A DNA stretch of 64,000 nucleotides from Sphingopyxis sp. 2PD (GTDB lineage: Bacteria; Pseudomonadota; Alphaproteobacteria; Sphingomonadales; Sphingomonadaceae): the NCBI RefSeq assembly GCF_005503695.1, contig NZ_SCMU01000002.1, forward strand, positions 310,001 to 374,000, in the 5' to 3' direction. Below the pieces are notes generated by a model that saw nothing but the letters and a program-made list of their open reading frames with translations, ran no database searches and had not been told where the DNA came from. Below, in pieces: positions 1-7,917 of this stretch (its first letter is position 1; each line of letters opens with the position of its first letter). Position numbers and translations under genes: made by a program.

Positions 1-477
1 GGCATTCATCGCATCGGCCTTGCCGCCATTTTGCTTGTCGACGAGGAACAGGCGCGGCCGAGCGGGCGCGGCGTAGAGGCCGCGGATCGGCTGATGCGCA
101 AGCGCGCGATCGTGATAGCGCGCGACGGGCCGCATCGAATAATGGTCGATCAGGGTCTGGAGCGTCGCATCCTTCGATCCATCGTTGACGACGATGACTT
201 CAAAATCGGGATAATGGAGCGCGAGCAGCGCCTCGACGCTCTCGATGATAGTGACTTCCTCATTATAGGCAGGGGCGACGATGGCGATCGAGGGCGCGAT
301 ATCGCCAAAGCGGTCCCATAGCGCGCTGGTCGAGGCGTGGGCCGGTCGGCGATGGAGTGCGAGGGCGGCGAAGAGCAACTGGACGATGTAGAATAGGATC
401 TGGATCAGTCCGCACGCAATCACGAACAGTGTCACGATCTCGGCAGCGCGAAACAACCAGTCCGGAGCGCTGATCAC
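1..477 (-). CDS. Family 2 glycosyltransferase, N-terminal part (cut by window edge)
   Basis: This is the first 159 codons of a membrane glycosyltransferase; the rest lies beyond position 1. Residues about 10-40 form a hydrophobic membrane helix, followed by the GT2 opening APAYNEE and the strand EVIVVNDGSKDAT that binds the nucleotide-sugar. Proteins of this type (poly-GlcNAc or cellulose synthase-like) polymerise or transfer sugars at the cytoplasmic face of the inner membrane. The start is a GTG that overlaps the stop of the upstream HEAT-repeat gene by four bases (GTGA), so the two are translationally coupled. It is the fourth gene of a minus-strand operon behind a response regulator, a YaiO-like protein and the HEAT protein. 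The family is clear; the sugar and product cannot be told from this fragment. Confidence 0.85.
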   Translation of the reverse strand, partial: MISAPDWLFRAAEIVTLFVIACGLIQILFYIVQLLFAALALHRRPAHASTSALWDRFGDIAPSIAIVAPAYNEEVTIIESVEALLALHYPDFEVIVVNDGSKDATLQTLIDHYSMRPVARYHDRALAHQPIRGLYAAPARPRLFLVDKQNGGKADAMNA

Positions 478-1508
478 GGCGCAAGACCCCGTTCCGCCAG
501 CATCGCTGCCGCCGCCTCGCGGGCTAGTTCGCCGCCGGATGCCGCTGCTTCCCGGAGGCGGACGATGCCGGTGTCGCCCAGCTGGAGCAATGCTTCTGCC
601 GAGCGGAAACGTACCCACCATTCCGGCGCGTCGAGCAGGCCCGCCAACTGATCGGCGCTTTCAAGAAGCGCAATCCGGCCTGCCGCGCCTGCAGCGGCGA
701 CGCGCGCGGGCATCGAATTGCTGGCGAGACCCGCCAGCACCGCGTCGCGCGCGGCGGGATGGCCGATACGCCCCAGCGCATGAAGGTATCGGGGCAATTC
801 CTCGCTATCGTCGGGCGCGCGAAGGCCGAGCTCAACGATAGCGGGGACGAGGCGATAATCGCCGGACACAGCCTGAGCCTCGATCGCGGCAAGACGGACG
901 GATAGCGGCAGGTCGGTGTCGAGCACCAGGGCTTGTACTTCGTCGGGCGCTTCTTTGGCATAATGACGAAACAGGGTGACCGTCAGCAGCGAAGATCGAT
1001 GGTCCCGCAGCCCAAGGCGGGCGACCAACTCGTCGAGCCCTGGGCGGTTGTCGCCGCGTCCGAGAGCCAAGGCCGCCGCAAGCCGGATTTCGTCGTCGCG
1101 GTCGCCGAGCGTATCCAGCAACGCTTCGCGGGACAGGGCATCGTCGAACAGGGCGAGGCCCTGGACCGCGATCATGCGCCGCCGCCGCGAGAACGACCGC
1201 AGTTGACGCCTCAGCCGATCGGGCACCCCGAGTTCGGCCGCCTTCCCGATAAATTGTATCCGCTCGGCGCCGCGGACGAGCTGGATGAGGTCGAGGGTCA
1301 GTTGCGTCACGACAGAATCTGCCATGCCTTCTATGCCTTCGCGCGGTGGGTCTGCTGTAGCGAGCAGGAGCGGCGCAAGCCGCCGCCGCGCTGCAAGCAG
1401 CCGGTCTCTCCGCCGAGTGGACAAAGCGCGGAGCAGGACAAGTAACGACATCACCGCGAGCGCCGCACCGGCGAGGAGTAATGAAAGATCCCAGATCAGC
1501 CGCAGCAT
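474..1508 (-). CDS. HEAT-repeat membrane-anchored protein
   Basis: This 344-residue protein has one N-terminal membrane helix (about residues 5-27), a basic stretch rich in RRR, and then tandem alpha-helical repeats of the HEAT/PBS type. Examples are ALFDDALSREALLDTLGD, the DDEIRLAAALALGRGD repeat near residue 140, and later WWVRFRSAEALLQLGDTG. Such repeats form a solenoid used for protein contacts, so it is probably a scaffold for the neighbouring glycosyltransferase (inference). It sits two bases after the YaiO-like gene and overlaps the glycosyltransferase start by four bases. No enzymatic motif is seen. Confidence 0.8.
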   Translation of the reverse strand: MLRLIWDLSLLLAGAALAVMSLLVLLRALSTRRRDRLLAARRRLAPLLLATADPPREGIEGMADSVVTQLTLDLIQLVRGAERIQFIGKAAELGVPDRLRRQLRSFSRRRRMIAVQGLALFDDALSREALLDTLGDRDDEIRLAAALALGRGDNRPGLDELVARLGLRDHRSSLLTVTLFRHYAKEAPDEVQALVLDTDLPLSVRLAAIEAQAVSGDYRLVPAIVELGLRAPDDSEELPRYLHALGRIGHPAARDAVLAGLASNSMPARVAAAGAAGRIALLESADQLAGLLDAPEWWVRFRSAEALLQLGDTGIVRLREAAASGGELAREAAAAMLAERGLAP

Positions 1509-1510
1509 CG

Positions 1511-2605
1511 TCAGAAGCGCAGCCCGAAACCCACCGTCAACTGCGTACGATCCGCTCCCGTCTCGCGATCATCGTGCGCGACCGCGAACCGGAGCGCGTA
1601 ATCACGACCGAGGTCGAGTGAGACGCCGCCGAACAGACTCCGGACATCGACGACCACCCCCTCATCGGTGTCGGGAGCGTCGCTGTAGCCCGCGAACAGG
1701 CGCAGCGGTTCGCTGGCCTGAACATCGCCGCGGACGACGAACCCCGATCGATGCGTCCCGCGTTCGTCGAAAAGGTTGATCCATCGGCCCGTAAGCCAGA
1801 AGCGCCCGCCGAGATATTGTTCGATACCGGGGGTCAGACTTTGGACATCGCCTACGGCGAACCGGGCCTGCCGGCCATCCAGAGTCAATATCGTCGCGTT
1901 GGGACCGCCGTTGACGCGAAGCGATCCTCCAAGGCCGAGCTGCCATTCCGGACGGAAATCGGCATTCGGCGTGCCCCCCAGCCTCGCATAGAGTCGGGCT
2001 GCCTCTGACAGGCCATAGTCGATCTGCGCTTCGCCATAGACATCGTCGCGGGCGAAGCGGCGGGCATATTCAATCCGTGCGCCGATTGCGGCTCGGCCCT
2101 CGGATCGGCGAAGCTGAAAGGCAAGCTCGCGCCAGTCGGGTTGGGGACCGTCAAGCCAGCTGTACGCGGCGTCCACATCGATTTGCCAGCGCGGACCGGA
2201 AGAGGCGTCGGCCAGTTGGTTACGAAGCTCCGCTATCTCCGCACTTTGCACACCCGCCGCGTCCAGAGCGCGAAGCGCCGCGGCGCGGTCACCCCGCCGC
2301 TGAGCAACCCGGGCGAGGCCGACATGGGCGTCGGTATAGCCGGGCGCGACGGTTAGCGCGGCGCGGAATGCCGCCTCCGCCGCATCCAACTCACCCAAGG
2401 CCATGCGCGCGAGGCCCAATTGGACCTGTGCGTCGCTGTTGCGGGGATTGGCTGCGATCAACGGTTCGAGCAGGGCAGCGGCGCGGGCCGCGTCCCCGGC
2501 AAGCCTGGCTTCGACAGCCATGTCATAGTCAGTGGACCGCGCATCCTGCGCTTGCGCTGCGGTGGTGCAGCAAAGCGCCAAGGCGAAAAAATAGATTCGG
2601 GTCAT
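1511..2605 (-). CDS. TPR-containing YaiO-like outer-membrane beta-barrel protein
   Basis: The 364-residue product starts with a signal peptide (MTRIYFFALALCCTTAAQAQ). Residues about 25-150 are TPR-like helical repeats, for example SDAQVQLGLARMALGELDAA and the similar DAHVGLARVAQRRGDRAAAL. From about residue 160 the sequence alternates in the manner of a beta-barrel and ends in VGFGLRF, a typical outer-membrane C-terminus with a final aromatic. This architecture matches the YaiO family, often linked to export of a surface polysaccharide. Its start overlaps the stop of the response regulator by four bases, and the HEAT gene follows two bases after its stop. It is probably the outer-membrane component of the operon's product (inference). 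Confidence 0.8.
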   Translation of the reverse strand: MTRIYFFALALCCTTAAQAQDARSTDYDMAVEARLAGDAARAAALLEPLIAANPRNSDAQVQLGLARMALGELDAAEAAFRAALTVAPGYTDAHVGLARVAQRRGDRAAALRALDAAGVQSAEIAELRNQLADASSGPRWQIDVDAAYSWLDGPQPDWRELAFQLRRSEGRAAIGARIEYARRFARDDVYGEAQIDYGLSEAARLYARLGGTPNADFRPEWQLGLGGSLRVNGGPNATILTLDGRQARFAVGDVQSLTPGIEQYLGGRFWLTGRWINLFDERGTHRSGFVVRGDVQASEPLRLFAGYSDAPDTDEGVVVDVRSLFGGVSLDLGRDYALRFAVAHDDRETGADRTQLTVGFGLRF

Positions 2606-2991
2606 CGACGCGCCGTCACAAGGCGGGCCAAACGGCTCATCAACTCTTCCGGAATAAACGGCTTTACCAGATAATCGTCGGCGCCTAGCTCGAGCGTGCC
2701 GACGATGTCCTGTTCCTGGCGCCGGGCGGTGAGCATGATGACCGGAATGGCGGCTGTGGCTGGATCCGCCTTCAATCGTCGCAACACCTGTTGGCCGTCG
2801 AGTACGGGCATCATCATGTCGAGTACGATGGCATCCGGGTCACATTCCGATGCCTGCCTGACGGCCGCGCCGCCGTCTGCTGCTACGACGACGTGGTAGC
2901 CGCGCGCTCCAAGCCGATGCGTGAGGAGTTCTACCAACAACTCGTCATCGTCGCATACCAATATCGTCTGCATCGTTGGCAACGCCTCCAT
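2602..2991 (-). CDS. Single-domain response regulator
   Basis: This 129-residue protein is a CheY-like receiver and nothing else. It has the acidic pair in VCDDDELL, the phospho-acceptor Asp in AIVLDMMMPVLDG, the Thr in PVIMLTARR and the Lys in YLVKPF. There is no output domain, so it would act by protein contact. The start at 2991 was chosen because AGGAG lies five bases upstream; an ATG at 2973 is also possible. The reading frame extends further upstream to 3192, but that part has no domain character. It heads the operon with the YaiO-like protein, HEAT protein and glycosyltransferase, and probably controls the activity of that machinery rather than transcription (inference). Confidence 0.88.
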   Translation of the reverse strand: MEALPTMQTILVCDDDELLVELLTHRLGARGYHVVVAADGGAAVRQASECDPDAIVLDMMMPVLDGQQVLRRLKADPATAAIPVIMLTARRQEQDIVGTLELGADDYLVKPFIPEELMSRLARLVTARR

Positions 2992-3275
2992 TTTTCTCCT
3001 TACCTCAATACGGTCGCTCGCGACGCGTTGCATCGGTGCCGAGGTGCAATTGCGCCGATTGGACGCATAATAGCGACCGTGGGCTTGACGGTGCGCCGTT
3101 ACTGTCTCCAACTGGGACTGTTCGGCTACGCCCGCGATTAGAAGCACTGAATGTTTCGGCGTGCTGTCGTGCGTGACGCCGGGACGAGCCACAGACCCTC
3201 ATGTCCGCAATAGTCCATTCCTGTCGCGAAGCCGAGGTCTGCCGAGTATGTCCGCTTTTTGATTCTTCCGCCCGA

Positions 3276-3299
3276 AAGCTGCCCGACCGCAACCGGCCA
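3276..3299 (+). repeat. Dispersed 24-bp intergenic repeat, copy 1
   Basis: Begins AAGCTGCCCGACC and ends CCGGCCA. Close copies (20-21 of 24 bases identical) lie at 22207-22230 and 29129-29152. All three sit shortly downstream of a gene stop. Function unknown. Confidence 0.6.
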
Positions 3300-3302
3300 G
3301 AT

Positions 3303-3332
3303 ACCGTCGGCATCGGTGCCGATGCCGACGGT
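3303..3332 (-). terminator. Hairpin downstream of the peroxidase gene
   Basis: A 13-bp perfect stem (CCGTCGGCATCGG and its complement) with a two-base centre, extended by one A-T pair, starts about 20 bases beyond the peroxidase stop. There is no T-run after it, so it may stabilise the mRNA end or act with Rho rather than as a full intrinsic terminator. Confidence 0.5.
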
Positions 3333-3350
3333 TCGTGCTACGACATTTCA

Positions 3351-4835
3351 TTAAGCAACGTCGGCGAAGCGCAGCAGGTCGATCATCTTGAAATCATCGC
3401 CCTTTTTCGAGGCATCGACCGTCGGCAGGAATGGCTGCCATTCGGGATCTTGCGCCAGATAGCTGCCCTTGTCGCCCTGCAGCAGCCCCAGGAAAACCTC
3501 GGTCACGATCCGCGCCCCGACCGGTCCCAGCCGCTCACCATTCTCCACCACCTGCGCTTCACGCAATATATAGAACCACAGCGGCGTCCGGTCGTCGAAA
3601 CCATGGGGTTTGAGATCGGCCAGGTCTCCCTTCGATAGCTCGGGCAGCTTCATCGCGCGCGCCACCCGCTGGCCCGACGGCAGCGAGAAGGTCAGATGGC
3701 GCAGTAAGTTGCGCTGCGCGAGCGAGGCCGGGTTCGTCTTGGGATCGGGGTTTGGCACGACGGATCCCGGCAGGCGGAACAGCGAAGTCGACAGGGTGGA
3801 GTCGATCTTTTTGTTCGGCCTGACATTGCCGTCGCTGAAGTCGAAAAAGGTCGGCCAGTCGATGAAGCGCCGCGGCGCACGGCAGCCGCCCGACAGATCG
3901 TCGGGATCGTTCGGATCGGACGGGGTCGGGGTAAAGATCATCGCAAAGAACGGGCTGCCGCCGTTGCCGGTGAAGTTCGCGCGGTATGACGGGCGCACCT
4001 GGCTGTGCCCGAACCGATAGGCGGCGACCGAAAATTCGACCGGGATAAACGGCTCGTTGCGCCAGTTGTAATATTTGCGCCCGTTGGTCAGCACATCGTC
4101 GACCACCGCATCGCCGCATGTTTTGCGCAGGAATTCATGGACGATGATCCACTGGTAGTGCCAGCGCACGATCCGCTGCGCTTCGGCGAAAATCTCGTCC
4201 GATCCGGTCAGCTTGATCTTGGTTTTCACATGCTCGACCACCTGATTGTGGAATTTCAGGAACGCGACCTGAAGCTGCCCGATGATCAGATTCTCGTCGT
4301 CGCGCGGATCGGCGATCAGCGCGACATTCTGGCTATTGCGCGGCACGTCGAACTTGTTCGCGGTCCCCGTCGGCTCGAGCAGGAATTTGCCGCCCTTGCC
4401 GCCCTGCGTGTCGTACAGATGCGGGCTGCCGCCGGGTCCGGCGCCATAGACATTGTCGAGGCCCAAACTCGGCGTGCGGAAATTGGCGATCTGTTCGGGA
4501 TCGACCTGCCGTTCGAGGCTGGAGGTCGGGTCGAAGGTCATGTCGTGATCGAGAAACTGGCCCAGAAAGGTGAAGCCCGCGGTCAGTGTCGGACTGTCGC
4601 TGTTCTTTGCCGACAGCGCCGGGTTGGTGATCAGCTCGGCGGGGGTCTTGGTCAGATTGTCCTTCGCATCCATGATGCCGCCGACCTTGCCGATGTCGAG
4701 CAGCGCGGCACGCACATCGGGGGTGTCGGCGGCAAAGGGCGGCAATTCGCCAAACATGCGGCCAAAGCGGCCGGCGTCGGAATATTGGGAACGAGGCGGA
4801 ACGATGTCGCGCGGATATACGCCGTGGCGAGGCAT
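3351..4835 (-). CDS. Haem peroxidase, animal (myeloperoxidase-cyclooxygenase) superfamily
   Basis: This 494-residue protein carries the signature of animal-type haem peroxidases. The distal His97 lies in GQFLDHDMTF, the catalytic Arg lies near residue 178 in DPRDDEN, and the proximal His277 lies in YRFGHSQVRPSY. The enzyme would use hydrogen peroxide to oxidise halides or organic substrates. No signal peptide is obvious, so the location is open. The start at 4835 has AGGAG eight bases upstream. It is transcribed alone: the response-regulator operon lies downstream and a 1.4-kb gene-free region lies upstream. The family call is firm; the substrate is unknown. Confidence 0.9.
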   Translation of the reverse strand: MPRHGVYPRDIVPPRSQYSDAGRFGRMFGELPPFAADTPDVRAALLDIGKVGGIMDAKDNLTKTPAELITNPALSAKNSDSPTLTAGFTFLGQFLDHDMTFDPTSSLERQVDPEQIANFRTPSLGLDNVYGAGPGGSPHLYDTQGGKGGKFLLEPTGTANKFDVPRNSQNVALIADPRDDENLIIGQLQVAFLKFHNQVVEHVKTKIKLTGSDEIFAEAQRIVRWHYQWIIVHEFLRKTCGDAVVDDVLTNGRKYYNWRNEPFIPVEFSVAAYRFGHSQVRPSYRANFTGNGGSPFFAMIFTPTPSDPNDPDDLSGGCRAPRRFIDWPTFFDFSDGNVRPNKKIDSTLSTSLFRLPGSVVPNPDPKTNPASLAQRNLLRHLTFSLPSGQRVARAMKLPELSKGDLADLKPHGFDDRTPLWFYILREAQVVENGERLGPVGARIVTEVFLGLLQGDKGSYLAQDPEWQPFLPTVDASKKGDDFKMIDLLRFADVA

Positions 4836-5399
4836 GGTGTCTCTCCTGTCTTTATGACGATGTTTTGGGTTTTCGGGACGATCCGCTCATGACGGGAGCT
4901 GGCATCCGCTTTTTTGGTACGACACCTAGCGCGACGCTGGCCTTCAATTCCTTGAATGGGAAGTCTATAATCTGGTTAGCGAAGCGTTCAGTTGCCGAGA
5001 CGGTTATGCGGCAAGCCAGTTTGAAAAATGGGTGGGCGATTGGGGGCGCGTCTCCAAGGAACTATATTGCCGACCGCAAGGCTGAGGGGACTCATGGCGA
5101 GAACAGGGGCCGCACAGCTGTGCGGACCGATGTCTGCTTTCGACATACGGAAGCATCGACGTCGGACGGGTGGAACTCGGCCAAGCGTGGATCATCCGAC
5201 CAAGCCCATCACTGCCTAACAGTGTAAACGCCGCTGCTTGTCAGATCTTGAGCGAAAGCGTCACCATCCAGAACGAGGATTTATCCCAGAAGCGCGGCGA
5301 ACGGACTTGCCACTAGACTGGCGACAAACGCTGCAGCGAGCGCTTTGGTCGTGGTTGCGGGCGGACCGCGACGAGGAGATAACCTCATCTAACGCTCTT

Positions 5400-5573
5400 C
5401 AATTGAACGGCTAATGCTCCGCAAATGTTGCGGCTCTTTTGGCGTTTCCGTACAAGCCGGGGTGCTGGCCCCGCGTTATAGGCGTCTTGCGACCCAGCAA
5501 AGCTCTTCCTCGATGAGGACAGAACTTTTCATCTGGCGCCCGTCCGATCTCGATCCGGCGGGCGCTATTTTTT
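5400..5573 (+). ncRNA. Candidate small RNA ending at an orphan terminator
   Basis: A textbook intrinsic terminator at 5536-5573 has no protein gene in front of it. Upstream are several small hairpins, such as CGGGGTGCTGGCCCCG at 5459-5474. The 5' boundary is a guess. No known RNA family was recognised. Confidence 0.3.
5536..5573 (+). terminator. Intrinsic terminator without an upstream gene
   Basis: The stem GCGCCCGTC pairs with GGCGGGCGC (nine pairs, one G-T) and is followed directly by TATTTTTT. Orientation is plus strand. No plus-strand gene precedes it. Confidence 0.7.
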
Positions 5574-5583
5574 GTCATAGTCG

Positions 5584-5637
5584 GAAGTCGGTGGTGACGT
5601 TGCTCAGCCGGATTGCGCCGGTTCATGCGCGCGATGA
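5584..5637 (+). repeat. 54-bp intergenic repeat, copy A
   Basis: Shares the first 22 bases exactly with 6174-6195 and remains similar to the end of the unit, including GTTCAT/ATTCAT and GCGATG blocks. Origin unknown. Confidence 0.6.
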
Positions 5638-6173
5638 CAGGCCGCAATTGCATCCGAAGGCCTAGAAGATGTGTGTGCCCGTTCGGCGAGGCTGCAGCTT
5701 TGCTGGCAGCTCGGAATCGCAGCAGCGCTGAGACCATTCTCACTACATCTTAACTACTCGGGCGATACCATTCTTAAGCCGCACGGGACGACGAAGACAG
5801 CGACCCTTTCCCCGTCCCGTGCGCACCGGGAATTTGCAATCTCCCGGATTTGCATTAACGTCCTCAAACAGTTCAAGAAACAGGTAGAAGAGGAACAAAC
5901 CTCGCAACGTGGCGGTTGCGCGCGGCAGGCTTGTGACTCCGAGGTGCGGTTCTAGCGCATCATATGCATCATCGATGGTAGCTTCCACGAACTTGCTTGT
6001 CGTGCCCGCCAGCCGCCGACTCCCATGAAGACTATCGTCGAAGCGCGAACATCATTCTTCCGGAGTTGGTTTCAGGGCCAGCCAGTGGGGTCAGGCAAGC
6101 TCCGACTACCTCCACAAACGATCGGGCCTCTTGGCCCGGCCGTCGCTCGTCCCCTGTCTGATCGCTTCGGCCA

Positions 6174-6227
6174 GAAGTCGGTGGTGACGTTGCTCGGCAG
6201 GATCACCCCGATTCATACAAGCGATGG
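6174..6227 (+). repeat. 54-bp intergenic repeat, copy B
   Basis: Second copy of the unit at 5584-5637. It covers the last eight codons of the unknown minus-strand gene ending at 6203, so that gene's C-terminus may have been supplied by the repeat. Confidence 0.6.
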
Positions 6228-6694
6228 ATCAGTTCCCCAAGCTCTCCGGACAAATCGACCTCGGCTTCAATCGTTTGAAAATTCCGTTTGAGCTCTGCGA
6301 TCCGGAGTAGCGAAGCTGAGTTGGCTGTCTGGTCCCGGCCGTGAAGGTCGGCGCGATAGGCGAGTTCAACCACCATCGACCTGACGCACTCGGCAAGCTT
6401 GGGGTGTCCCATTTCGCGGAAACCCGCCGCAGACGCGCCCCAACTTGTGACGCGCGCATTGGCGGGCACGCCAATTCTGCTATCTCCAGTCATGAAGAAG
6501 ATTACGACCGCGGTATTCCAGATCCGTTTTTCCGCATCGGTCAATGTGTCCTTGCCTTGCTCGGAGATCTTCCGTGCGGTGGCCTGCAGCACGACATTGA
6601 CTGCATCCGCGTTTGTTCGTGCGTTGGGGCCGCGCGGCGCTGCACGCGGTGCCGAAGGTTTTGCCAACTGCTTGACGAGCAGGCCTAACAACAT
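6203..6694 (-). CDS. Unknown 163-residue protein at the end of the nitrate operon
   Basis: No family was recognised. The product starts with a hydrophobic MLLGLLVKQLA segment, then a Pro/Arg-rich linker to about residue 28. A soluble, mostly helical region follows (AVNVVLQATARKISEQGKDT, later WNTAVVIFFMTGDSRIG) and it ends HRLYESG. The start overlaps the moeA stop by about ten bases, suggesting translational coupling and making it the last gene of the nitrate-assimilation operon. It is less GC-rich than its neighbours, and its 3' end lies in a repeat also found 590 bp away. A link to nitrate or molybdenum metabolism is only a guess from position. Confidence 0.6.
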   Translation of the reverse strand: MLLGLLVKQLAKPSAPRAAPRGPNARTNADAVNVVLQATARKISEQGKDTLTDAEKRIWNTAVVIFFMTGDSRIGVPANARVTSWGASAAGFREMGHPKLAECVRSMVVELAYRADLHGRDQTANSASLLRIAELKRNFQTIEAEVDLSGELGELIHRLYESG

Positions 6695-7917
6695 AAGGCG
6701 AGTGTCGGAACTAGAGTGCCGGGAAGGATGGGGAAGCTGTGGGCTGGGCGCCGCACCAGAGCATTGGTCCGCGCGAGCCGCGCTTGACCCGATGCTTCTT
6801 GTCGATTGCTGACGACCACGCCTTCATAGGATGTCGTAGCGCACAGAAAGGCTTCCCGCGGCCCATTGGCAGCGATGGCCGCCGCGGCGGGAATGAGCTG
6901 CCAGGGCAGGGCGTCCTCTATCCTGCCGCCTAGAAGGCAAGTGATCAGCGGCGCCAGGAACAGACGCGCCGCCGTGAGCGCTGCAGTGGGATTTCCGGGG
7001 AGTCCCAGAATATGCGACGCTCCGTACTTTCCGTACCACACCGGCTTGCCGGGCTTGATCGCGACATCTGCGAAAGCAATTTCGAAACCTGCCTGCTCGA
7101 ACGCAGCGCGGCCAAAGTCCCTATCACCGCGCGAGGCGCCGCCGAGAACAACGACGATATCGGCAGTCGCCAGTTCCGTCGCATTTGCGATCGCGTCTGG
7201 ATCATCCGCGAACCGGGCCTTCGACGCCACCGTCGCGCCTATGGAATGGCAGAGCAGGTCGATCGCGGCGCTCAGGCTGTCGGGGACTGCGAAATTATCG
7301 TCGCCAGCGGAGCCCGGCGCGGCGATCTCGTCTCCCGTCGCGAGAAGGGCGACGCGCGGGCGCCGCGATACGGTCAGTTCGTGATGGTCGGCTGCCGCTG
7401 CTGTTAGGGCTGCTGCTGACGTGATCTTTGTGCCCGCGGGAATGAGCAGCTGGCCAGACGCAAAATCGGACCCGCGTCGCCGGATATGCGCCTTGCCGCG
7501 CGGGGCATGTTCGATGGTCACGGCCGACTCGCTCGCGCTGCAATATTCGATCATGACGACGCGATCGGCACCCCGGGGCAGGGGAGCGCCGGTCATAACG
7601 CGTACCGCCTCGCCCGGCTCGATTTCACCTGCGTCTTCGCTGCCGGCATAGCTTGTGCCGATCTCTCGAAGCGTCACACCGTTATCGTTAAGGTCGTGAT
7701 CGCGCACCGCGTAGCCATCCATCGCGGCGCAGTCCCGGCGAGGTGAATCTAGGCGGGCGTAGACAGGGGCGGCCAGATAGCAGTGGCCCGCATCGGCGAG
7801 CGAAACGACCGCGGCGTCTAGAGGCTTTGCATGAAGAGCGAGGATGGCCAGCGCCGTATCAAAATCGATCGACGCAGCGCATTCGGCAACGGCGCTCACG
7901 TCGATCTGCTTACCCAA
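6685..7917 (-). CDS. moeA: Molybdopterin molybdenumtransferase MoeA
   Basis: The 410-residue product inserts molybdate into adenylylated molybdopterin to make molybdenum cofactor, needed by the nitrate reductase of the same operon. It has the MoeA motif AAMDGYA (residues 64-70), MTGAPLPRGADRVV in the central domain, LLATGDEI and GLPGNPTAAL in the MogA-like domain. The start is TTG at 7917: it follows an in-frame stop directly and has GGAG seven bases upstream. It overlaps the cobA stop by eight bases. Having moeA in a nas operon fits a dedicated cofactor supply; a housekeeping copy may exist elsewhere (inference). Confidence 0.93.
   Translation of the reverse strand: MGKQIDVSAVAECAASIDFDTALAILALHAKPLDAAVVSLADAGHCYLAAPVYARLDSPRRDCAAMDGYAVRDHDLNDNGVTLREIGTSYAGSEDAGEIEPGEAVRVMTGAPLPRGADRVVMIEYCSASESAVTIEHAPRGKAHIRRRGSDFASGQLLIPAGTKITSAAALTAAAADHHELTVSRRPRVALLATGDEIAAPGSAGDDNFAVPDSLSAAIDLLCHSIGATVASKARFADDPDAIANATELATADIVVVLGGASRGDRDFGRAAFEQAGFEIAFADVAIKPGKPVWYGKYGASHILGLPGNPTAALTAARLFLAPLITCLLGGRIEDALPWQLIPAAAAIAANGPREAFLCATTSYEGVVVSNRQEASGQARLARTNALVRRPAHSFPILPGTLVPTLALCC

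Larger units (their letters stand above)
2992..3350. other. Intergenic region between response regulator and peroxidase
   Basis: About 360 bases without a convincing gene. It should hold the promoter of the minus-strand response-regulator operon (no clear -35/-10 was recognised), one copy of a 24-base dispersed repeat (3276-3299) and a strong hairpin just downstream of the peroxidase stop. Confidence 0.5.
4836..6202. other. Long region without a supported gene
   Basis: About 1.37 kb in which open frames in all six phases lack domain character or good ribosome-binding sites. Visible structure includes the promoter region of the peroxidase, an orphan intrinsic terminator on the plus strand at 5536-5573, two copies of a 54-bp repeat (5584-5637 and 6174-6227) and a short CGGGCC-TCTT-GGCCCG hairpin at 6123-6138. 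It may be decayed coding or mobile DNA. Confidence 0.5.

Noticed and set aside
5411..5743. 110-residue minus-strand frame in the gene-free region
   Set aside because: Basic, low-complexity composition, covers the orphan terminator and repeat copy A, and has no ribosome site.
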